Shown here piece after piece: positions 12,411 to 22,490 of a stretch of 64,000 bases of DNA. Source of the DNA: Macrosoma leucophasiata (taxonomy: Eukaryota > Arthropoda > Insecta > Lepidoptera > Hedylidae); contig JAWQUS010000010.1 of NCBI GenBank assembly GCA_036365455.1, forward strand, positions 23,422,501 to 23,486,500. Reading direction: 5' to 3'. How positions within the stretch are numbered: the stretch's first letter is position 1; each line of letters opens with the position of its first letter. Under the pieces are notes generated by a model, which was not told the DNA's origin, did not search any database, and saw nothing but the letters and a program-made list of their open reading frames with translations. The position numbers and the translations under genes were made by a program.

Positions 12411-13912
12411 CTGCAAAATACAAGAGTAAATTTTTAATAACGAAAAATATTTTTATTTTATTTTTTGTAATGAAAGCGGCAAACAAGCATTCAGTTTACA
12501 TTGATGTTACGTGATGACTGTGGCCTATAGACACTTTCACAAAGACCAGAGGTCAAAATGCAGATGCGTTGCCACCTCTGAGACCTTAGCTGTTATGTCT
12601 CTGTGCTAGTTATTATTAGGGCCATAGATTACCATCTTACCGAAATATGATAGTGCTGAACACTACCATTTGGCGGCAGATAGCTTAAGTAATGTTGTAG
12701 TGACTACGCATTCGAGCTCCTGCACTGGAACTCCACCACCAGTTTATCTTTCTAGAACTAGTGAATTTTTTCCTTAGGTTTCAGTAGCTTGGTGCTAAAT
12801 CAGATGGGCTATTTATCCAGAGGTTACGCATTCAAATTAAAATTCAAAGTAGGATTATATTTCCATTTTTGTTAATGAGTTATGCAATGGGAGTTTTATA
12901 TTTAGAAATTCTTCTCACATTACATAAGAGATTTGTAAAAATACATTATTAATCTTTACCAACCTTCACTCTGAGACAGCAGACTGTCAATGAAGTTTTT
13001 GATGAGAGGTTCTTCAGATATCAACAATGTTATGCCATACTGCTGTTCAGCTTTAAACGTCTCCGGTGGATATAGACCTCTTTGGAATAAAACTGAGTTT
13101 ATTGCATATTCTGAAAAAAATACCTTTGTTAAATATAATTTTGTCTCCTCTGCTGTAATACAGCTTAGTTTAACTGGAGGAGTTCCAGTGTTTGAGCTAA
13201 AGAGTGTAGGATGATGTCCACAACCGCACCTAATCGCCATATTATCAAATCTATCTGCCTACCTGCTATATGCATAACCACTCTTGAGGCCTAAGGTGTT
13301 ATAAAATAAATATATAAATAAAATACGCTTAAACTCACATCCCCACAGTAGGTATAAACCTGTGCGTTGGTGCCGTTGTACACATACAACACACACAAAC
13401 ACACAGACCCGAAACAAATATCTGTAGGCCATACATATATTTGTTCCGGTGCGGGGATCGAACCCGCGACCCTTCGAATCAAACGGTGGTTTCGCACCGC
13501 TCGACTAACCGGGTCGTCAAGTTATACCTCTGTGCCGGCAATTACAGGGCCGTACATTACCACCTGACTGGGACACGATAGTGCTAAACACTACCATTTA
13601 GCGGCAAGTATATTAGGTAATGCAGTGCTGCCTACGCCCGCGAGCTCCGTCACTGAAGCTCTACCACCAGTCAAAATGTTCTATAGAAATAATAAAATGA
13701 CAACAGAGAGAACTCAGTCACTTGTCTAAAAAAACAGCCGGGGTGGCAACAATTCAAACGCATTACTCACTCTGAACTACTGAAATAAACCAAAAGATTA
13801 CAACAAATACTTCGTTTTAGGCTATAAATTGTAGTTACTCACTTAAATATTCGCAAATAATTTGCGCGGAGCCCCGAAGTGTGATACAATTTTTGGTTTG
13901 CTGTTGAGACAT
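12004..13912 (-). CDS. MAD2L1: MAD2 spindle assembly checkpoint protein (3 exons)
   Basis: HORMA-domain protein. At unattached kinetochores MAD2 changes conformation around MAD1 and CDC20 and joins the mitotic checkpoint complex that holds back the anaphase-promoting complex. The coding sequence joins 13912-13843, 13110-12964 and 12410-12004 (phases 1 and 1), giving 207 residues against about 205 in vertebrates. Family landmarks are ITLRGSAQII near the N-terminus, INSVLFQRGLYPPETF, YGITLL, and the C-terminal safety-belt end SFTTSLHKM...VSYK. Splice sites are GTGAGT/TTTTTTCAG and GTTGGT/TTTTGCAG. Both introns hold SINE-like repeats. The gene is head-to-head with SETD4. The identification is firm; the exon joins are inferred from phase and splice motifs. 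Confidence 0.93.
12460..12743 (-). repeat. SINE-like repeat A in MAD2 intron 2
   Basis: Diverged copy, in the same orientation as MAD2. It fills most of the 553-bp intron. Confidence 0.7.
12964..13110 (-). CDS. MAD2L1: MAD2 exon 2
   Basis: 147 nt between TTTTTTTCAG and a GTTGGT donor. Encodes the YAINSVLFQRGLYPPETF part of the HORMA fold. The frame stays open a few codons past the donor, but phase and homology place the junction at S-E-E-W. Confidence 0.9.
13276..13671 (-). repeat. SINE-like repeat A, split by SINE B (MAD2 intron 1)
   Basis: Two pieces (13276-13302 and 13522-13671) match contiguous parts of the family consensus and are separated by SINE B. The consensus GGTGTTATGCCTC is interrupted after GTTAT. 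Confidence 0.75.
13303..13521 (-). repeat. tRNA-derived SINE B, nested insertion
   Basis: On the minus strand it begins TTGACGACCCGGTTAGTCG, with box B GGTTCGATCCC, and ends in an AT-rich TTTATTTATAT-type tail. A GTTATA duplication flanks it. This supports target-primed insertion into the older repeat A. Confidence 0.8.
13843..13912 (-). CDS. MAD2L1: MAD2 exon 1
   Basis: Starts with ATG at 13912-13910, encodes MSQQQTKNCITLRGSAQII and ends before a GTGAGT donor, phase 1. Confidence 0.9.
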
Positions 13913-14759
13913 TTTATGACTGCAAATACCCTATCAATAAGTATTTTATTATTGATTCAAAATAGTCCAATTTAATTATTAAAACAAACTTTCGAGCTTT
14001 TGCGTATGCCCATACGAAAGTACGTTCGAATTTTAAAAACACAAGTAGCCGTTAACTGAAATGTCAATGTCAAAAATTAACTAACGTTCAGAATATGACA
14101 TGTAATGAGAATAGATTAATATTTTTGTCTCTTAAATAATATTTTGTTATAGTATTAGGTTATTAATATGTTATTTATATGACATTAAAATATTTGGAAT
14201 GCAGTTTTGGTGTTCAGTTTACATATTCTAATAAATTGATAGTGCCAAATGTGTTAAATCCACAGAGTTAAATCACTGATCTTCACTTCCTTAGCCCTGT
14301 AATGTTTAAAAAAAAATATTACGTTCAGAAATTGAGATAATTATTAATCTTTTGGGCACTTGAATATCTTTTTTAACTAAATGTTTTAAAAATGGCAAAA
14401 AATATACTCTTAAAAATAAAAAAGTATGGAATCAGAAAAATAATTGATAACCATCTTAGTCTAATGTTTCTATTTTCAGTATTGTGGATTTCAGGCGCCG
14501 TTTATTTACAGAGCATTTATAGCTGTAGTTTTTTTGGACGTTCTCTTAACTGTTATGGATTGACACTGACAACTGTGACAAGCAAGAGTAATCTGACATT
14601 TAACATTTCACTTCACTCACCATTTCATCAACAAAACAACACCCAAACAAAATCAATAAAGATAAATTAACGTGATATTGCAAACGATCAAGCCAAATTA
14701 TCACCATGTGGATTTTAGAGCCAAGTTAAAAGCTGTGAAAAGCCGTTGCTATTTACGCA
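13913..14759. promoter_or_regulatory. candidate bidirectional promoter MAD2/SETD4
   Basis: 847 bp separate the two divergent start codons. The stretch has no repeat that I recognise and a weak plus-strand ORF (14392-14670) without domain similarity. Shared regulation is inferred from spacing only; no TATA box or other core motif was pinned down. Confidence 0.4.
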
Positions 14760-16136
14760 ATGGGTCGAACTCAACGGAAGAGAAGGCATAGAAAACTTCG
14801 CGACTTCCACACATGTAGCGATGATAAACAAGTGGTATTATTGAACACTTGGCTTTCCCAACAAGGAGTAAGATGCAGTACAAAGTTAGCATTAGCCGTT
14901 TTCGATGACACAGGCCGCGGGGTGTTGACGAAAAAGAAGATTTTGGCAGGAGAAGAACTAATGAATCTACCCCTTAATGTTACTATTAATGTAGCTAGTT
15001 TACTAGCAGATGTGAATTTTTGTAGTATATTTTTAGAAAATAAAAAAGATTGTTTAGTAGAGTACAAGCAAACTGTCACATTTCAGGCTCTAATGGCACT
15101 ATATTTAGTATATTTAAAAGTACAGGGGATAGAATCAAAGTGGCATATTTACTTGGAGAGCTTACCGAAAGAATACACAGTTCCTTACTTTTTGCCAAAT
15201 GATATCAAATTTTATATTGACACGGAAATATTGTCTGTGGTGAATAAACAAAAAAATATTATTGAGACGACATTCAATATTTTTATGGATATTTTAAAAT
15301 GCAATTTGAGTGAAAACAAAATAAATATACAACTTAAGAATTTATTTAGGATGAGTGTGTATGAATGGGCTTATTTTACTGTGAACACTAGATGTGTATA
15401 CATGGACTTAACAAAAGTTTTAGACTTAGAGAACATACAGAGTTCAATTTTAGCACTAGTGAGTGATAATACAAAAATATCTCTATGTCCCTATTTAGAT
15501 ATGATTAACCACAGTCCAAACGCTAGAAATGAGACTAAGCTATTGATAAGTAAAGATATTGAGAATATTACAGTGAAGAATTTACAACAAGATCTATTTA
15601 CAGATGTTCGGTTTTCAATATACACAAAAAATAATTTCAAACAGTATACTCAAGTATTTATCTGCTACGGTGACAGTCATAACTTAAAATTGATTACAGA
15701 ATATGGTTTCTATCTACCATCAAATGATTTAGATTATGTATCCTTTGATTTTGAAAACATAAAAACTTTTTTAAATCTCAATGGCATAAGGTTGTCTGCT
15801 GATCAGATCATGTTTATAAACAGCCATAGTTTAAATAAAGATCTATACATCGATTTAAAAGGTCTAAGTTTTAATTTTTATGGTCTGTTGATGGTTGCTA
15901 AGTATTATTATAATAAAAATATGGATGTTAGTAGATTAATATACTCGGCTGCAATATGTTCCAATGATAGAATTCTAATAGATTTAATTTTACCTATGGT
16001 CCGAGAAAAACTTGTGAATGTAAAAGATTCTATTAATAAGCTAGGTAGTTTTAATAGTCAATGTGTAATTTTAAAGAATTGTGTAGAACTTATGTGTCAA
16101 TATGTTATTATTTTAGAGAAATTTATTAAATGTTAG
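14760..16136 (+). CDS. SETD4: SET domain-containing protein 4 (lysine methyltransferase), single exon
   Basis: 458 residues, uninterrupted. SETD4 proteins are nuclear/cytosolic SET-domain methyltransferases linked to H4K20 methylation and cell quiescence in crustaceans and mammals. Landmarks in order: basic N-terminus with R-T-x-R-x-R-R (3-12); the SET start TGRGV (51-55), a cofactor loop; LPKEYTVPYF (135-144); WAYFTVNTRCVY (203-214); the active-site block YLDMINHSPNAR (245-256); and VFICYGDSHN (299-308) plus EYGF (314-317), which close the SET domain. A helical Rubisco-LSMT-like substrate-binding region follows. Length fits the family (about 440). The ATG directly precedes the conserved basic motif. 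Lack of introns is notable but the gene looks intact. Confidence 0.9.
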   Translation: MGRTQRKRRHRKLRDFHTCSDDKQVVLLNTWLSQQGVRCSTKLALAVFDDTGRGVLTKKKILAGEELMNLPLNVTINVASLLADVNFCSIFLENKKDCLVEYKQTVTFQALMALYLVYLKVQGIESKWHIYLESLPKEYTVPYFLPNDIKFYIDTEILSVVNKQKNIIETTFNIFMDILKCNLSENKINIQLKNLFRMSVYEWAYFTVNTRCVYMDLTKVLDLENIQSSILALVSDNTKISLCPYLDMINHSPNARNETKLLISKDIENITVKNLQQDLFTDVRFSIYTKNNFKQYTQVFICYGDSHNLKLITEYGFYLPSNDLDYVSFDFENIKTFLNLNGIRLSADQIMFINSHSLNKDLYIDLKGLSFNFYGLLMVAKYYYNKNMDVSRLIYSAAICSNDRILIDLILPMVREKLVNVKDSINKLGSFNSQCVILKNCVELMCQYVIILEKFIKC

Positions 16137-17500
16137 GTGTCTGTATGTAATCTTTTTTTTATTTTTTAGACCAACTTACTGCCAAAATTTTAGAGTCTTA
16201 TTGGTAATAGACCTGAGGATCTGGCATTGATTGTGATTTAGGGAAATAGGTAAGTGAAACTGAGTTTTTTCTCCCATGCAAAATGTTCTGTTACTCATGG
16301 AGTTTTGAGGAATGGACCGTAATCAATTTCTACAGCCTCTGTATTTTCCCAAAATCCTAAAATGTAATAGACCTAAAAGTTAAAGGAATATTGAGGATAG
16401 TTATAGACCTCTGCCTATTATTCCTACTGAAAAAGATGGGGGTGTGTGGTGTTATTCAAAAGAAACATGAATGGCACCAAATTTAATAATAATTTTTATT
16501 TAATTTATTATACCCATATTATTCAATTTCACTTTTTAAACTTGCTGAAAAAATAACCCAATCTGTTCAGCGCCATCTATGATTAGCGGTGTACCTACCG
16601 TGCACTGGCTACTTATCTATTTTTAATAAAAGACAATAAAATTCGAGTTAGGTATAATTTTCCTAAAACGATAGAAGGCGATTAACCCTTAGGGCAGAGA
16701 ATATGTAATTAGGGTCAACTTGGACGAAGGACACGTCTGCCGCGACATACCTAATTAATAGCTGCGACTTAGATTATACTTCCCTTATTTTATATTTTAG
16801 CTAAATTTCATGGTTTTTAGCCTCGAGACACAGCGCAGCTCGCCTGAGGACGCGCGCGATTAATATTATGGTCGAAAATTCAAAATGGATTACAAATATT
16901 TGTGTAGTTATTGCTCTAACCAGACCCAAAACATCATACGTCATAATTTTAGGGTGACCAGATTTAGTGTTATTCTGCTAAGTTGGTTCGCCCTTGCCAA
17001 ACATAACTGCGAACTGAACCAAATCAAAAACGTAGCGAATTTAAAGCGAAACGGAGACGTTAAACTAAGGTCAGCTAACCGAACTCTTGGCGGAAGCGAA
17101 GCGTGTGCGGAGATAACGTCTTCACTCTTGTAAAATTGGATTAATACAACCGTCACAGTTTGCTTTCGCTTCGCGTACCACTCTCAGTCTTTGATTTGGC
17201 GTCGTGTATAGAAAGCCAGCTAATAGAACAATTTCGCGAATGCCTCACTTCGCGTGCCCATTTTGGTTTACTTTAGCGTTGCACGTCTTTCGGTATCGGC
17301 ACGCATTTGTTCGTATTTCATTACAAAATTAAAACACTTCGAAACGCTATCTGTCTGTAAATAAGGTCTAATTGACACCATCAGAATTTGATGTTATCCG
17401 TGGACCGCTTTTCCGACTTGAGGGGCAAAAAAACGCATGCGAACGCCGCTTTTTTTTGTATGTTAATGAACTTACTTTTTTGTTCATTAGAATAAATACA
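16137..17500. other. SETD4 3' flank and spacer
   Basis: AT-rich 3' flank with AATAAA-type signals near 16625-16640. 16900-17300 is somewhat GC-richer with no gene recognised. It ends at the LTR element target site TACA. Confidence 0.4.
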
Positions 17501-18196
17501 TGTAGCAGCCACTAACAGCAGAAACGGTGACGAAATAGTTCCTAAAAGAACTGTTTCAGTACAGCACGCATTGACGCACAAGAGACAGGAAAGTTCTTAA
17601 AAGAACTATATGCTGTACAGATGACGTTCGACAGAGACAGGATGGTAGCTCTGAAAAGAGCTGTTAGAGCTCTTCATCTGCAACCACGCTCTAACATCTT
17701 CAGTCTTCGACGTCTCCACTTCAATACTCACCGCACGACTTCAGATCCAGCTTGAACTCATAGCTACATCAGTCTCCGCTTCAGTCTACATCTTCGGCAC
17801 GCGTCATCAGCCGGCGAGCCCCCGCGACGCGTGCGTTCATGTTGCGAGCCCCGAGCGAAAGAGCGAGCCAGCGAGCGCCGCACATACTTATACTGGTGAC
17901 TGGCGCATGCGCACTGGAGTTCACCGAACTTCGAACGTATCGCGCATGCGCGCATTGCTCCCGCGCTGACCTTGACCGATAAATCGACACGTGCCGGAAA
18001 AGAGACAGAAATTGGGATAGCATTATCAATTATCTAAAATCCTATTGGTTGTTAATTATTTATCTGTTATTTTATTGGTTTTTCTTATTTTCCTTTTTTG
18101 TATAAATTGTGCTGTTTTTTGTGTAAAAATATATTCTACTACAACCTTCTGAAGAGTTTCATTATAATCAAAAACGAACACAAGTAGTCTTCAACA
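17501..18196 (+). repeat. 5' LTR
   Basis: Begins TGTAGCAGCCAC and ends CTTCAACA. It matches the 3' LTR at an offset of 4990 with no mismatch noticed. It should hold promoter and polyadenylation signals; TATAAATTGTGCTG near the end is a possible TATA region. Confidence 0.92.
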
Positions 18197-18214
18197 GTGG
18201 TGACGCCGACGTGA
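18197..18214 (+). other. primer-binding site (tRNA-Trp type)
   Basis: TGGTGACGCCGACGTG at 18198-18213 differs by one base from the sequence complementary to the insect tRNA-Trp 3' end. It primes minus-strand DNA synthesis. Confidence 0.75.
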
Positions 18215-18392
18215 TACCAAGGATCTCAAGAAAACCAGGCAAATCCCTGCCAGCCTGCCCAGCGACCTGCACACCTCAAAAAAAAAAAAGGCGAAGCTCT
18301 GCCCGGCTGTACAGCGACTTACTGCATACAGCCTGCAAAGAAAAAAAAGGAAGGCGAATCCCTGTCCGGCTGCCCATCCACACAACACCGTC

Positions 18393-19271
18393 ATGGAACC
18401 CACCCAGCCACTCGTCCCAGGACGCCTCCACGAAGCCGCCACACCAACGACGTCTCACGCACCACACGCCGATGGCATAGCGCTGTCCATGCGCATACCC
18501 CCATTCTGGCGCGACAATCCACGGCTGTGGTACATAAATTTCGAGACCGCCACTGAAGACCTAAAAAGAAGTACAGCCCAGCTCACGCAGATGGTCCTCG
18601 TCCAGCTCGATAAAGGGGACGTTGAGCAGATCGCCGACATCCTCTGCAACACACCACGGGACGAGCAATATCAGGCCATCAAGAAGCGACTGATCTCCGT
18701 TTATGAGGAATCAGATAGCCGGCAGCTACAAAAACTACTGGCCGAAATGGAGCTCGGTGACCAGAAGCCCACCCACCTACTACGACGTATGCGCATGCTA
18801 GCGAAGGACAAGGTCACCGACACAACGCTGCGCATGATGTGGACCAAACTCCTCCCAGCCCACGTCCGATCTGTCCTCGCCGTCAGCGAGACATTTAGGC
18901 ACCAAACAACTCTAGAAGAGCTAGCTTTGCTCGCCGACACTATGCTCGAGCAAACCCACGATGTCGCCGCTATCTCCGTGCAACCACCATCACCACCTAC
19001 CCCAGCACCAACCAGTCAAGCCACCCAATTCCTCATCGACGAGATCCGCAAGTTGACCTTGGAAATCAACGAGCTAAAAACAAGACCGCCGTACCACAAT
19101 AACAACAACATGCACCGGTACCGCCAGCGCTCCCGCCAACGAAGCACCTCTCGTCAGCGTTCCCGGACGCCCACTGACTCTCCGGCATACTGTTACTACC
19201 ATCGACGCTTCGGTAGTCAAGCGAGACGATGCACTACACCATGTACCTACAAGCAACAGTCGGAAAACTAG
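18393..19271 (+). CDS. gag: Gag of the CsRn1-like element
   Basis: 292 residues. The capsid-like N-terminal and middle part (IPPFWRDNPRLWYINFE; LLAEMELGDQKPTHLLRRM) is typical of Ty3/gypsy Gag in insects. The C-terminus is arginine-rich and ends in C-x2-H-x9-C-x3-C, the atypical CHCC zinc finger of CsRn1 elements. Gag packages element RNA into cytoplasmic particles. The frame overlaps pol by 43 nt. Confidence 0.88.
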   Translation: MEPTQPLVPGRLHEAATPTTSHAPHADGIALSMRIPPFWRDNPRLWYINFETATEDLKRSTAQLTQMVLVQLDKGDVEQIADILCNTPRDEQYQAIKKRLISVYEESDSRQLQKLLAEMELGDQKPTHLLRRMRMLAKDKVTDTTLRMMWTKLLPAHVRSVLAVSETFRHQTTLEELALLADTMLEQTHDVAAISVQPPSPPTPAPTSQATQFLIDEIRKLTLEINELKTRPPYHNNNNMHRYRQRSRQRSTSRQRSRTPTDSPAYCYYHRRFGSQARRCTTPCTYKQQSEN

Positions 19272-22200
19272 AACGAACGTTGGCAGAGGCGGATACCGGC
19301 GTTCCCAACTCAGCATACCGCCTATTCGTCCGTGACCGGAAGACGAATTACTCCTTCTTGGTAGACACTGGGGCTAACATATCCGTGCTACCAAGGAAGC
19401 AAGGCCAGACACCAACGCCGCTCCCATTCAAGTTGTACGCAGCAAACAACACAACGATAAATACCTACGGAGAGAAAACGCTCGAACTTGACCTGAATTT
19501 ACGACGACCATACAAATGGAAATTCATCATCGCCGACGTGTCGAAACCGATACTTGGAGCCGACTTCCTCAACCACCATCAATTGATCGTAGACATCAAA
19601 CATCGAAGATTGATTGATGGCGTCACAAACCTACAAGTCGCCGCTCCACTAATGTCTACAAACATACCTACAATACGCAGTATCGACATCCGCGAGTCCT
19701 ACCATGACATACTTGCGAAATACCCTGGCACTACGCGACTCACTTCAATGAATCTGAATTCGAAAATCAACGTCGAGCACTACATCGAAACCACCGGACA
19801 ACCAGTACACTGCCGTGCCCGTCCGATACCTCCGCATCGATACGAAACCGTTCGAAAAGAATTTGAGAACATGATGCAACAAGGTCTATGTCGTCCCAGC
19901 AAGAGCCCATGGTCATCACCACTACATATAGTACCGAAGAAAAATGGAGATATACGAGTGTGTGGTGACTACCGCCGCCTCAATACGATTACAACACCCG
20001 ATCGCTACCCAGTTCCCAGAATCAAGGACTTCACCTACCACCTCTCCGGAAAAAACGTATTTTCGACAATTGACCTGAACCGCGCATACGCCCAGATCAT
20101 AGTCCGAGAGCAAGATATCGAAAAAACCGCTATCATTACACCATTCGGTTTATTCGAATTCCCACGCATGTGTCCCGGCTTGAAGAACGCAGGCCAAACT
20201 TTTCAACGATATATACACGAAGTACTGCGTGGACTCGACTACGTTTTCCCGTTTATCGATGACGTCCTGATCGCCTCAACCAATGAAACGGAACACCGAG
20301 AGCACCTCAACACCGTACTGTCACGATTGGAAGAAAACGGCATCACAATCAATCCCGCCAAGTGTGTTCTCGGTCAGCCGCAAGTTAAATTCCTCGGCTA
20401 CATCGTGTCAAACGAAGGCATCAAACCACCTGAAGAAAAGGTCGAAGCCATCCTTAAATACACCAAGCCAAAGACAATCGAAGAACTACGACGCTTCCTC
20501 GGCATGCTGAACTTCTATCGCGATCACATACCTAACGCCGCTTTATTACAAGCTCCGCTGAACGCATACCTACACGATGCAAAGAAGCGCGATAAGACAG
20601 TCATCGAGTGGACCGACGCCGCGAATCAAGCATTTAACGCATGTAAAGTCAGCATCAGTAACGCAGCTTTACTCGCTCACCCGTCTCACCACGCCACTCT
20701 CGCAATATTCAGCGACGCCTCAGACAAGGCCGCAGGAGCAGTTCTTCAACAATACATAAACAACACATGGCAACCACTTGGATATTTTTCGAAGAAATTT
20801 TCCGATGCGCAACAAAAGTACTCTACCTACGATCGCGAGTTACTAGCTATACATATGGCAGTTACTCACTTCCGTAAAATCTTCGAAGGGCGACCACTCA
20901 TCATTTTCACCGACCACAAACCGCTGACATTCGCGATGAACAAAACGCAGAGTAACACCGAGACGCCACGGCGAACGCGACAACTACTCTTCATCAGCGA
21001 ATTCACCACGGATATCAGACACGTATCCGGATCAGAAAACGTTTGTGCCGACGCTCTCAGCCGCATCGAAGCCATATCCTGTCCATCATCCATCAACTAC
21101 GAAGAGATTGCAAAATCACAAGAAAAAGATCCGAGCATCCAACAATTAATGCAACAACCAAACCTATGCATTAAAAAAATCAGTATACCAAATACCAACA
21201 TCGAACTATACTGCGACACCTCCACTACATACGTGCGACCGTACATACCTACCGAATATCGCCAAGAAGTATTCAACAGTATACACAACATAAGTCATCC
21301 CGGAACGAGAACAACACGGAAACTTATTACGAGAAAATACTTTTGGCCGGCAATGAACAACGACATCGGAACGTGGACGAAGCAATGTATAAATTGCCAG
21401 AAAAGCAAAATACATCGTCACACCCACAGCGAGATCGGAACTTTCCCGCCAACCGAGCGATTCACTCACATTCACGCCGACATCGTAGGACCGCTACCTA
21501 CGACCGCTCAAGGACATCGCTACCTAGTAACAATGATCGACCGACACACCCGATGGCCCGAAGCTATACCTACTACCGACATCACCGCCGAAACAGTCGC
21601 CGAAGTTATATACAACAATTGGATTTGTCGATTTGGATGCCCTACAACAATAACTACGGATCAAGGAAGACAATTCGAGAGTAATTTGTTTACAAACCTA
21701 ATGAAAATAATGGGAGTAAACAGAATACGAACAACTCCGTATCACCCGCAGAGCAACGGAATCGTCGAAAGATGGCATCGCACGCTAAAATCATCTTTAC
21801 GCGCCAAATTATCAGACGCGCGAAGTTCCTGGAATCAAACACTGCCGACCGTAATGTTCGGTTTACGCGCCGCTCTCCGCTCCGATAGTGACGTAAGCGC
21901 CGCCGAATTAACCTACGGACATAACCTACGTCTACCCAGCGATTTCTTCGAGGCAAGCACATCGACCACGCCTACATCAATGGACTACGGCTACGTGCAA
22001 AACCTACGAGAAATCATCGCGCAAAATCGACCGCAACAACGTAACGCACGAAACAATAAACACATTTTCGTTCATCAAGACCTACATACCTGCAGTCATG
22101 TGTTTATTAGAGTCGACGCGATACGCACACCGCTTCAAACACCCTATGAAGGTCCCTACAAGGTCGTAAATCGCACAGACAAAGTGTTTACGATCCAGTT

Positions 22201-22480
22201 ACCTGAGCGTCAAACCAACATATCTATCGACAGACTCAAGCCTGCCTATGTTGTGGAAGACACTGAAAACTTACCTTTACCACAAATCCACTTACCTCAA
22301 AAACCTTTACCGTTATCTCAGAACCACATACCTTTACCTGAAAACCTTTTACCTTTACCTGAAAACCTTATACCTATACCTCAAGATCTGTTACCGAACA
22401 CTTCGAGCACATCACAGCAATCGACTCACCGAGTGACAAGTCGAGGCCGAGCTGTCAAACTGCCGGTACGTTTCACTTGA
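19229..22480 (+). CDS. pol: Pol polyprotein (protease, RT, RNase H, integrase)
   Basis: 1083 residues in the -1 frame relative to Gag. Domains in order: aspartic protease with VDTGA (45-49); reverse transcriptase with the catalytic FIDD box near 342-345; RNase H with SDAS, DREL and TDHKPL; integrase with an HHCC finger (H-x-H...C-x2-C), then DD35E residues in HADIVG (about 751), TDQG (811) and VERW (E847); and a GPY/F-like module EGPYKVV. The C-terminus has a proline/leucine-rich repeated tail (LPLPENL-type). All catalytic motifs are present and there is no internal stop. Expression probably needs -1 frameshifting or re-initiation in the overlap. Confidence 0.92.
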   Translation: MHYTMYLQATVGKLERTLAEADTGVPNSAYRLFVRDRKTNYSFLVDTGANISVLPRKQGQTPTPLPFKLYAANNTTINTYGEKTLELDLNLRRPYKWKFIIADVSKPILGADFLNHHQLIVDIKHRRLIDGVTNLQVAAPLMSTNIPTIRSIDIRESYHDILAKYPGTTRLTSMNLNSKINVEHYIETTGQPVHCRARPIPPHRYETVRKEFENMMQQGLCRPSKSPWSSPLHIVPKKNGDIRVCGDYRRLNTITTPDRYPVPRIKDFTYHLSGKNVFSTIDLNRAYAQIIVREQDIEKTAIITPFGLFEFPRMCPGLKNAGQTFQRYIHEVLRGLDYVFPFIDDVLIASTNETEHREHLNTVLSRLEENGITINPAKCVLGQPQVKFLGYIVSNEGIKPPEEKVEAILKYTKPKTIEELRRFLGMLNFYRDHIPNAALLQAPLNAYLHDAKKRDKTVIEWTDAANQAFNACKVSISNAALLAHPSHHATLAIFSDASDKAAGAVLQQYINNTWQPLGYFSKKFSDAQQKYSTYDRELLAIHMAVTHFRKIFEGRPLIIFTDHKPLTFAMNKTQSNTETPRRTRQLLFISEFTTDIRHVSGSENVCADALSRIEAISCPSSINYEEIAKSQEKDPSIQQLMQQPNLCIKKISIPNTNIELYCDTSTTYVRPYIPTEYRQEVFNSIHNISHPGTRTTRKLITRKYFWPAMNNDIGTWTKQCINCQKSKIHRHTHSEIGTFPPTERFTHIHADIVGPLPTTAQGHRYLVTMIDRHTRWPEAIPTTDITAETVAEVIYNNWICRFGCPTTITTDQGRQFESNLFTNLMKIMGVNRIRTTPYHPQSNGIVERWHRTLKSSLRAKLSDARSSWNQTLPTVMFGLRAALRSDSDVSAAELTYGHNLRLPSDFFEASTSTTPTSMDYGYVQNLREIIAQNRPQQRNARNNKHIFVHQDLHTCSHVFIRVDAIRTPLQTPYEGPYKVVNRTDKVFTIQLPERQTNISIDRLKPAYVVEDTENLPLPQIHLPQKPLPLSQNHIPLPENLLPLPENLIPIPQDLLPNTSSTSQQSTHRVTSRGRAVKLPVRFT

Positions 22481-22490
22481 GGGGGGTTAC
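22478..22490 (+). other. polypurine tract
   Basis: GAGGGGGGTTAC directly precedes the 3' LTR and would prime plus-strand DNA synthesis. Confidence 0.6.

Noticed and set aside
14392..14670. 92-residue ORF upstream of SETD4
   Set aside because: AT-rich, no homology, ends before the SETD4 start; more likely part of the promoter region.
17764..18029. Small arginine/alanine-rich ORFs in the LTR (repeated at 22754-23019)
   Set aside because: Identical in both LTRs and in regulatory sequence; no domain, probably chance frames.
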